This document shows positions 13,739 through 20,392 of a stretch of DNA of 20,392 bases, piece by piece. The stretch's first letter is position 1. Each line of letters begins with the position of its first letter. Position numbers and translations under genes: made by a program. The notes below the pieces were generated by a model that had not been told where the DNA came from, did not search any database, and saw only the letters and a program-made list of their open reading frames with translations. The stretch comes from Actinomycetes bacterium (lineage in GTDB: Bacteria; Actinomycetota; Actinomycetes; S36-B12; UBA5976): positions 1 to 20,392 of the forward strand of contig JAJXSV010000009.1 in the NCBI GenBank assembly GCA_021784375.1, read 5' to 3'.

Positions 13739-14602
13739 ATGAGCAGATTCGTCTCGCGCCTCGCCCTGTGGAACATGCTCGTGCAAGCGGGCATCATCGT
13801 CACCGGCGTGGCCGTGCGTGCAACCGGCTCGGGACTCGGCTGCCCGACCTGGCCCCAATGCACGCCCGGGTCCTACACCCCCACCGTGCAGCAGGCCCAG
13901 TCGTGGCACAAGTACGTGGAATTCGGGAATCGGACGCTCACCTTCGTCTTGGTCGTCGTCGCCATCCTGACCCTGGTGGCGGTGCTGCGCGGCCGCTCCT
14001 GGGACAAGCGGGCGGCGCTCTTCGCCTGGATCCCGGTGCTCGGGACCTTCGCACAGGCGATCCTGGGCGGCATCTCCGTCCGCACCGGGCTCAACCCTTG
14101 GCCGGTCATGGGCCACTTCCTGCTCTCCATCGTCCTCGTGTGGGGAGCGCACTCGCTCTGGGTGCGCGTGACCGATCGTCCGCATATGGACTTCGCGCAA
14201 CCCATCGAACGGGTGTGGACCGCCATCCTCGTCGGCATGGCCCTGGTGGTGCTCGTACTCGGCACCGTGGCCACCGCCTCGGGGCCGCACAGTGGTGATG
14301 CCAACCATCCCAGCCGGTTGGGAGCCGACCCGGCGACCATGACCTGGATCCACGCCTTCTCCGTGGCCCTCTTCCTCGGCCTGGCCGTGGGGCTGTGGGC
14401 CTACGCCAACTACCTCCTGCGCGACGACACCCTGAAGGCGCCCTCACTCGGCGTCATGCACGTCATCGGCGCCCAGATGGTGGTCGGCTTCGCCCAGTTC
14501 GCCTTCGGCCTGCCCTGGTGGCTGCTCATCATCCACGCCGGCCTCGCGGCCTGGTTCTGGATCGCCGTGCTCAACATCAGGGCGGCCGTGCGGGTCGTCT
14601 GA
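13739..14602 (+). CDS. ctaA: Heme A synthase (CtaA/COX15)
   Basis: Oxidises the C8 methyl of heme O to the formyl group of heme A, in the membrane. The 287-residue protein is very hydrophobic, with about eight helices. It has the extracytoplasmic cysteine pair Cys35 and Cys41 in GLGCPTWPQC (Bacillus-like type) and the acidic residue Glu61 in KYVEFGNRTLTFV, where the Bacillus enzyme has the E-x-x-H-R motif. The first helix carries the heme-A-synthase VRATGSGLGCPTWP block. ATG 13739 is chosen over the ATG at 13685, because a -10 box lies 6 nt upstream and the extra residues look like noncoding translation. It is divergent from sufR and convergent with ctaB. Confidence 0.94.
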   Translation: MSRFVSRLALWNMLVQAGIIVTGVAVRATGSGLGCPTWPQCTPGSYTPTVQQAQSWHKYVEFGNRTLTFVLVVVAILTLVAVLRGRSWDKRAALFAWIPVLGTFAQAILGGISVRTGLNPWPVMGHFLLSIVLVWGAHSLWVRVTDRPHMDFAQPIERVWTAILVGMALVVLVLGTVATASGPHSGDANHPSRLGADPATMTWIHAFSVALFLGLAVGLWAYANYLLRDDTLKAPSLGVMHVIGAQMVVGFAQFAFGLPWWLLIIHAGLAAWFWIAVLNIRAAVRVV

Positions 14603-14627
14603 GCGCTCCCGGCTGGGCGTCGCTCAG
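14599..14627. terminator. Bidirectional terminator candidate between ctaA and ctaB
   Basis: CTGAGCG (14599-14605) pairs with CGCTCAG (14621-14627), and an inner CCC/GGG pair closes a GGCT loop. The arms contain both stop codons of the convergent genes, whose gap is only 21 bp. There is no U-tract. Confidence 0.45.
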
Positions 14628-15517
14628 TGCAGCAGCGGATCGATGGCGATGGCCAGGAACAGCACCGACACGTAGGTGATGGAGTAGTGGAACAGGCGCA
14701 TCGGCATGAGGTCCGCGGCCTGGCGCCGGGCGCGATTCCACAGCGCATGCGCCTCCTTGAGGAACAGCGCGCTCACCAGCACATCGGTAACCGCGTACAG
14801 CCAGCCCATGCCTGCCGCGGGGATGAGCGCCACTGAGGCGAGCACCATGGCCCACGAGTAGATGACGGTCTGGCGACCCACCTCCTGGGCCGCCGCCACG
14901 ACCGGCAGCATGGGGACGCGCGCCGCCTCGTAGTCGGCTTCGAAGCGCATGGCCAGCGGCCAGTAGTGCGGTGGGGTCCACAGGAAGATGATGAGGAACA
15001 GCACGAAGGGCGCGACGGTGAGCGAGCCGGTCACCGCGGACCAGCCGATGAGGACCGGGAAGCAGCCCGCCGCACCGCCCCACACGATGTTCTGCGCAGT
15101 CCGCCGCTTCAGCAGCAGGGTGTAGACGAGCACATAGAAGGCGATGGCGCCGAAGGCCAGCGACGCGGCCAACGCATTCGTGAAGGCCGCGAGCACGGCA
15201 ATGGACACCACGCTCAGCGCCAACCCGAAGCGCAGGGTCTGGGGCTTGGAGATCTCCCCCGTCACGGTGGGCCGGTGGGCGGTGCGGGTCATGAGGGCGT
15301 CGATGTCGGCGTCGATCCAGCAGTTGAGGGCGTTGGCACCCCCGGCCGCGAGCGCCCCGCCGAGCAGGGTGGCAAGCAGCGTGGCAAGCGGTGGCACGCC
15401 GTGGGCGGCCAGGAACATCGTGGGTACGGTGGTGACGAGGAGCAGTTCGACGACCCGCGGCTTCGTCAGCGCGATGTACGCCAGGACCTTGGGCCTGGCC
15501 GCTGCGTCAACCGTCAC
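14624..15517 (-). CDS. ctaB: Protoheme IX farnesyltransferase (heme O synthase, CtaB/COX10)
   Basis: Transfers a farnesyl group to heme B, giving heme O, the substrate of CtaA. The 297-residue UbiA-family protein has about eight or nine helices. Asp-rich motif 1 is N65-x3-D69-x3-D73 in NALNCWIDADIDALMTRTAHRP; KRRTAQNIVWGGAAGCFPVLIGW is the COX10 signature; the second acidic motif is in FEADYEAARVPMLPV. The open frame continues upstream to 15754, but GTG 15517 has a full AGGAGG SD 6 nt away and gives the family-typical N-terminus. It is one of three units here with a leader, divergent from tkt and convergent with ctaA. Confidence 0.95.
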   Translation of the reverse strand: MTVDAAARPKVLAYIALTKPRVVELLLVTTVPTMFLAAHGVPPLATLLATLLGGALAAGGANALNCWIDADIDALMTRTAHRPTVTGEISKPQTLRFGLALSVVSIAVLAAFTNALAASLAFGAIAFYVLVYTLLLKRRTAQNIVWGGAAGCFPVLIGWSAVTGSLTVAPFVLFLIIFLWTPPHYWPLAMRFEADYEAARVPMLPVVAAAQEVGRQTVIYSWAMVLASVALIPAAGMGWLYAVTDVLVSALFLKEAHALWNRARRQAADLMPMRLFHYSITYVSVLFLAIAIDPLLH

Positions 15518-15523
15518 GAATTG

Positions 15524-15529
15524 CCTCCT
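15524..15529 (-). promoter_or_regulatory. Shine-Dalgarno of ctaB
   Basis: AGGAGG lies 6 nt before GTG 15517. It decides the start against the longer open frame. Confidence 0.8.
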
Positions 15530-15542
15530 AGAACGCGGTTCG

Positions 15543-15548
15543 AGGATA
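15543..15548 (-). promoter_or_regulatory. -10 box TATCCT of ctaB
   Basis: TATCCT would start transcription near 15536, giving a 19-nt leader with the SD. It is identical to the ctaA -10. Confidence 0.5.
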
Positions 15549-15615
15549 GCGGCTCCAGGGATGGCCTCGGATCGCGTGGCGCATGACGCCCGACCGCCGC
15601 GCAAGGGACGCAAGT

Positions 15616-15640
15616 GCCGCCCCAAGTAGGCTTGGGCGGC
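15616..15640. promoter_or_regulatory. Inverted repeat over the tkt -10 box (possible operator)
   Basis: CCCAAG-TAGG-CTTGGG is a perfect 6-bp dyad. With one bulged C it extends to GCCG(C)CCCAAG / CTTGGGCGGC. It spans the -10 box up to the predicted transcription start (about 15639), an ideal position for a repressor. No regulator is identified. Confidence 0.45.
15627..15632 (+). promoter_or_regulatory. -10 box TAGGCT of tkt
   Basis: The same hexamer as at the ABC ATPase, SURF1 and ABC-F genes. Here it is 24 nt from the ATG, giving a leader of about 18 nt with an SD. Confidence 0.55.
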
Positions 15641-15643
15641 TTG

Positions 15644-15649
15644 AAGGGA
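15644..15649 (+). promoter_or_regulatory. Shine-Dalgarno of tkt
   Basis: AAGGGA lies 7 nt before ATG 15657, consistent with the short leader predicted from the TAGGCT box. Confidence 0.6.
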
Positions 15650-15656
15650 TTCGCAC

Positions 15657-17645
<1,989 letters not shown>

Positions 17646-17652
17646 TCCCGAA

Positions 17653-17697
17653 AACGCAAGGGAGCCCCGGTCCGTGGACCGGGGCTCCCTTGACGTT
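17653..17697. terminator. Strong bidirectional hairpin between tkt and rbpA
   Basis: A 17-bp perfect stem (17657-17673 with 17676-17692) around a 2-nt centre, extended by AACG/CGTT across one bulged A. It sits 7 nt after the tkt stop and 14 nt after the rbpA stop. On the minus strand it is followed by GTTTT, a short U-run. Confidence 0.85.
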
Positions 17698-17711
17698 GTG
17701 AGTGGTTGGCG

Positions 17712-18041
17712 TCAGCCCTTCATCTCGAGCAGCGCCTCGGCAAGGATGACCAGGCCGTCCTCATCACTGCGGCGCTCCTTCACGTAGGCCAGGTGCGTCT
17801 TGTAGGGCTCGTTCTTGGGCGCGGCCAACAGGTTGCGCTCGTCCCGGCTGGCCGGGAGGCCGCAGCGCGGGCAGTCCCACTGCTCGGGGAGTTCCGCGTC
17901 GAGCGAGAAGGCCACGCTCACCGTGTGGCCGTTCGAGCAGTAGTACTTGATGCGCCGCCGCGGTGCGGCCTCGCCACGTTCCGACTCGCCCAACGGCCCC
18001 GACCCGACGCGGCTGCCGCGGATTGCGCTTCCCCCGGCCAT
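17712..18041 (-). CDS. rbpA: RNA polymerase-binding protein RbpA
   Basis: An actinobacteria-specific transcription factor that binds RNA polymerase and the principal sigma factor and stabilises the open complex. The 109-residue product has the flexible N-terminal tail (GGSAIRGSRVGSGPLGESERGE), a core domain with Cys35, His39, Cys57 and Cys60 in CSNGH...CPRC, a basic linker, and the sigma-interaction domain (EPYKTHLAYVKERRSDEDGLVILAEAL). An upstream ATG in frame (18092) lies inside secG; ATG 18041 gives the normal length and overlaps the secG stop by one base (TGATG). It is co-transcribed with secG and ends at the tkt/rbpA hairpin. Its presence fits the TANNNT promoters seen here. Confidence 0.96.
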   Translation of the reverse strand: MAGGSAIRGSRVGSGPLGESERGEAAPRRRIKYYCSNGHTVSVAFSLDAELPEQWDCPRCGLPASRDERNLLAAPKNEPYKTHLAYVKERRSDEDGLVILAEALLEMKG

Positions 18042-18277
18042 CAGCGGTTCGCCGCCAGGAGCAGGCCCAGCCCGAAGATGGAGGCCACCCACACGAGGGT
18101 GACCGCCAGGGTCATGCGATCGAGGTTGCGCTCGGCCACGCTGGACCCGCCCAAGGTGGAGGAGATGCCACCGCCGAAGAGGTCGGAGAGGCCGCCCCCC
18201 TTGCCCTTGTGCAGGAGCACAAGCAGGAGGATGAGCAGGCTCGACACGATGATGAGGAGCTCGAAGACAAGGGTCAT
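18041..18277 (-). CDS. secG: Preprotein translocase subunit SecG
   Basis: A small accessory subunit of the SecYEG protein-export channel. The 78-residue protein has two membrane helices (about 2-22 and 55-74) joined by the SecG loop HKGKGGGLSDLFGGGISSTLGGSSVAERNLDRMT. ATG 18277 has no SD but a TAAACT -10 box exactly 6 nt upstream, so a leaderless mRNA is predicted. Although it follows pgk-tpiA in the same direction, a long hairpin after tpiA and its own promoter make secG-rbpA a separate unit. Confidence 0.95.
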   Translation of the reverse strand: MTLVFELLIIVSSLLILLLVLLHKGKGGGLSDLFGGGISSTLGGSSVAERNLDRMTLAVTLVWVASIFGLGLLLAANR

Positions 18278-18283
18278 GTGCGG

Positions 18284-18289
18284 AGTTTA
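18284..18289 (-). promoter_or_regulatory. -10 box TAAACT of secG-rbpA (leaderless)
   Basis: TAAACT, then 6 nt (CCGCAC), then ATG 18277. A small hairpin (GCCGAC-TCC-GTCGGC, 18312-18326) lies 22 bp upstream, over the -35 position; its role is unknown. The remaining bases up to the tpiA hairpin show nothing I can name. Confidence 0.6.
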
Positions 18290-18380
18290 TCGGAGGTGGA
18301 GGTCAACTTCCGCCGACTCCGTCGGCAGGGCCCGGGGAGCGAGCAGGGTGAGGGCCACCACGGACCACCACCGCCAGAAC

Positions 18381-18422
18381 GCTGAAGGGCGCCGGACGGG
18401 ATCCCGTCCGGCGCCCTTCAGC
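18381..18422 (-). terminator. 42-bp perfect palindrome ending pgk-tpiA
   Basis: Positions 18381-18401 are the exact reverse complement of 18402-18422, centred on GGATCC. This gives a 19-bp stem with a 4-nt loop. It starts 12 nt after the tpiA stop. There is no U-tract. Confidence 0.8.
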
Positions 18423-18434
18423 TGGTCACAGGGC

Positions 18435-19217
18435 TCAGGTCGCGTCGTGCAGGCGGAAGCGCACGATGGCGACGAACTCATCGGGATCGAGGCTGGCTCC
18501 ACCCACCAGGGCCCCATCCACGTTGGGCTTGGCCATGATGGACGCTACGTTCGAGGCCTTCACCGAGCCACCGTAGAGCACACGCAGGGCCTCGCCGGCA
18601 GCGGCGCCGAAGGACTCGGCGATGCGGGCGCGGATGGCCGCGCACACCTCCTCCGCGTCCTCGGGGGTCGCCACCTCACCGGTGCCGATGGCCCACACGG
18701 GCTCATAGGCAACGACGAGTCCCGCGACCTGCTCCGGGGTGAGCCCGGCGAGCGAACCATCGATCTGGGCGAGCGTGTGCCGCACGTGTTCGCCTGCCTT
18801 GCGGATGTCGAGGCCCTCACCCACGCACACGATCGGCGTGATGCCGTGCTTGATGGCGGCCTTGGCCTTGGCGTTCACGATGGCATCGGACTCGGCGTGG
18901 TACTCGCGACGCTCGCTGTGGCCGACGACGGCGTACTGGACGCCCAACTTCGCCAACATGGCGCCGGAGATCTCCCCCGTATACGCGCCCTTGTCGTACT
19001 GCGAGATGTCCTGCGAGCCGTAGCCGATGCGAAGCTTGTCGCCATCGACCAGGGTCTGCACCGACCGGATGTCGGTGAAGGGGACCATGACAGCCACGTC
19101 GCAGGCGTCGAAGTCGGCGTCGTTCAGGGAGAACGCGAGCTTCTGCACCAGATGGATGGCCTCCAGGTGGTCGAGGTTCATCTTCCAGTTGCCCGCCATG
19201 AGCGGAGTGCGTGCCAT
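18435..19217 (-). CDS. tpiA: Triose-phosphate isomerase
   Basis: Interconverts dihydroxyacetone phosphate and glyceraldehyde 3-phosphate in glycolysis. The 260-residue protein has the full active site: Asn10 and Lys12 in GNWKMN, His100 in VVGHSERR, and Glu172 in the [11 protein letters not shown] loop. The phosphate-binding [10 protein letters not shown] and [10 protein letters not shown] segments are also present. ATG 19217 overlaps the pgk stop by one base (TGATG), so it is translated in a coupled way. The pgk-tpiA order is standard; the unit ends at the 42-bp palindrome. Confidence 0.97.
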   Translation of the reverse strand: MARTPLMAGNWKMNLDHLEAIHLVQKLAFSLNDADFDACDVAVMVPFTDIRSVQTLVDGDKLRIGYGSQDISQYDKGAYTGEISGAMLAKLGVQYAVVGHSERREYHAESDAIVNAKAKAAIKHGITPIVCVGEGLDIRKAGEHVRHTLAQIDGSLAGLTPEQVAGLVVAYEPVWAIGTGEVATPEDAEEVCAAIRARIAESFGAAAGEALRVLYGGSVKASNVASIMAKPNVDGALVGGASLDPDEFVAIVRFRLHDAT

Positions 19218-20392
19218 CAGTCCTCCAAGACCGCGATGCCCGGGAGCGTCTTGCCCTCGAGGAATTCCAGGGAGGCTCCGCCACCGGTCGAGATGTGGGT
19301 GAACTTCGCCTCGTCGAGGCCCAGCGTGCGTACCGCAGCCGCGGAGTCACCACCGCCGACGACGGTCATGCCCGTGCTGCCCTCCATGGCCTTGGCCACG
19401 GCCAACGTGCCGGCCGCGAAGGGAGCCATCTCGAAGACGCCCATGGGCCCGTTCCAGACGACGGTCCGGGCCGCGGACACGGCGGCGGCGAAGGCCGCCT
19501 GCGAGTCCGGGCCGATGTCGAGTCCACGCCAGCCGGCCTCGATGCCGTTGGCGGGTACAACCTTGACGTTCGCGTCCGCTGCGAAGGCATCGGCGACGAC
19601 GACATCGGTCGGGAGCAGCAACTTCACGCCGCGTTCCTGAGCGGTCCGGATGAAGCCCTTCACGGTGTCGATCTGGTCGACCTCGAGCAGCGAGTCACCG
19701 ACTTCGTACCCCATGGCGGCGAGGAAGGTGAAGCACATGCCACCGCCGATGAGCAGTTCGTCGACCACGTTGAGGAGGTTGCCGATGACACCGAGCTTGT
19801 CCGACACCTTGGACCCGCCGAGCACCACGACGTACGGGCGCTCCGGGTTCTCCAGCACCTTCTTGAAGACCGCCGCCTCCTTGCCCACCAGCCGACCGGC
19901 GCCATGCGGCAGGACGCGTGCGATGTCGGTCACGGTGGCTTCCTCGCGGTGCACCACGCCGAATCCGTCGGATACGAAGACGTCGGCGAAGGCCGCCAGT
20001 TCCTGGGCCATGGCAGCGCGCTCGTCCTGGGCCTTGGACTGATCGCGCGGATCGAAGCGGACGTTCTCGAGCAGGGCCACATCGCCGGCTTGCAGGCCCG
20101 CCACGACGGCCCTGGCCGAATCCCCTGTCACGTCGGCTGCGAAGGCGACCGGCTTGCCGAGGAGTTCGGACAGGCGCTCGGCGACCGGTGCTAGCGAGAA
20201 CTCGGGGGCCGGACCGTTCTTGGGACGACCGAGGTGCGCCGTCAGGATGACCTTCGCGCCCTGCTCCACCAGGAAGTTGATCGTGGGGAGAGCGGCGCGG
20301 ATGCGGCCATCGTCGGTGATGACCCGAGGGCCGTCACCCTTGGAGAAGGGAACGTTGAAGTCGGCGCGCACGAGCACGCGCCGACCTGCAAC
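19217..20392 (-). CDS. pgk: Phosphoglycerate kinase, nearly complete (N-terminus cut by window edge)
   Basis: Makes ATP and 3-phosphoglycerate from 1,3-bisphosphoglycerate. 391 residues are visible; about 5-10 are missing, because the edge codons read [15 protein letters not shown] where the family has a short lead-in before this motif. Visible motifs: VRADFNVP and AHLGRP (substrate), [38 protein letters not shown] (nucleotide) and [10 protein letters not shown] with [17 protein letters not shown] near the end. GTG 20377 is an internal codon, not the start. It overlaps tpiA by one base. In most actinobacteria gap lies upstream; that would be beyond the edge. Confidence 0.96.
   Translation of the reverse strand, partial: VAGRRVLVRADFNVPFSKGDGPRVITDDGRIRAALPTINFLVEQGAKVILTAHLGRPKNGPAPEFSLAPVAERLSELLGKPVAFAADVTGDSARAVVAGLQAGDVALLENVRFDPRDQSKAQDERAAMAQELAAFADVFVSDGFGVVHREEATVTDIARVLPHGAGRLVGKEAAVFKKVLENPERPYVVVLGGSKVSDKLGVIGNLLNVVDELLIGGGMCFTFLAAMGYEVGDSLLEVDQIDTVKGFIRTAQERGVKLLLPTDVVVADAFAADANVKVVPANGIEAGWRGLDIGPDSQAAFAAAVSAARTVVWNGPMGVFEMAPFAAGTLAVAKAMEGSTGMTVVGGGDSAAAVRTLGLDEAKFTHISTGGGASLEFLEGKTLPGIAVLED

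Noticed and set aside
13642..13863. N-terminal extension of sufR up to 13863
   Set aside because: It would overlap the ctaA promoter and the first part of ctaA, and the added residues look noncoding. GTG 13641 fits promoter spacing and family length.
18301..18306. TTGACC on the minus strand upstream of secG as a -35 box
   Set aside because: Only 11 nt from the TAAACT -10, too close for a normal -35/-10 pair.
17706..19640. A 644-codon open frame on the plus strand opposite rbpA, secG, tpiA and pgk
   Set aside because: Antisense shadow. It crosses two hairpin terminators and the secG promoter and has no recognisable domain.

Overview
The window is about 20.4 kb of GC-rich, densely coded chromosome from an actinobacterium of the class Actinomycetes. 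The evidence is the RNA polymerase-binding protein RbpA, a DUF3099 membrane protein next to fabG-fabI, a SufR-led suf operon with an internal Rieske gene, the ctaA/ctaB pair, and TANNNT -10 boxes placed directly in front of start codons. CtaA, CtaB and SURF1 point to an aerobe with a heme A (aa3-type) cytochrome oxidase. I cannot place the genus. I found no transposase, phage gene, CRISPR array, rRNA or tRNA, and nearly every gene is core metabolism.

Layout. 1-1014: the start of an ABC transporter ATPase (minus, runs off the left edge), divergent from serB. 1062-2888 (minus): DUF3099 protein, fabG and fabI, i.e. the two reductive steps of type II fatty acid synthesis. 2921-3646 (plus): SURF1, whose stop codon abuts that of the convergent ABC exporter. 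3647-7134 (minus): ABC-F protein followed by the ABC exporter half-transporter, overlapping by ATGA. 7234-13641 (minus): sufR-sufB-sufD-Rieske-sufC-sufS-sufU-sufT, a complete Fe-S cluster assembly operon that ends at a 26-bp hairpin. 13739-14602 (plus): ctaA. 14624-15517 (minus): ctaB. 15657-17645 (plus): transketolase. 17712-18277 (minus): secG-rbpA. 18435-20392 (minus): pgk (cut by the right edge) and tpiA.

How it works together. The suf genes form one translationally coupled unit. SufR probably represses it through a dyad that overlaps its own -10 box and start codon. CtaB and CtaA convert heme B to heme O and then heme A, and SURF1 helps deliver heme A to the oxidase. Pgk, TpiA and transketolase serve glycolysis and the pentose phosphate pathway.

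The most informative signal is in the gaps. Eight of the eleven transcription units whose start lies in the window have an A(-11)/T(-7) -10 hexamer exactly 6 (once 7) nt before the start codon, which predicts leaderless mRNAs. The other three (fabG, ctaB, tkt) have a short leader and a Shine-Dalgarno sequence. Genes inside operons nearly always overlap by 1 or 4 nt. Transcription units end in long GC-rich hairpins without a U-tract. I found no new multi-gene system; the novelty is regulatory.
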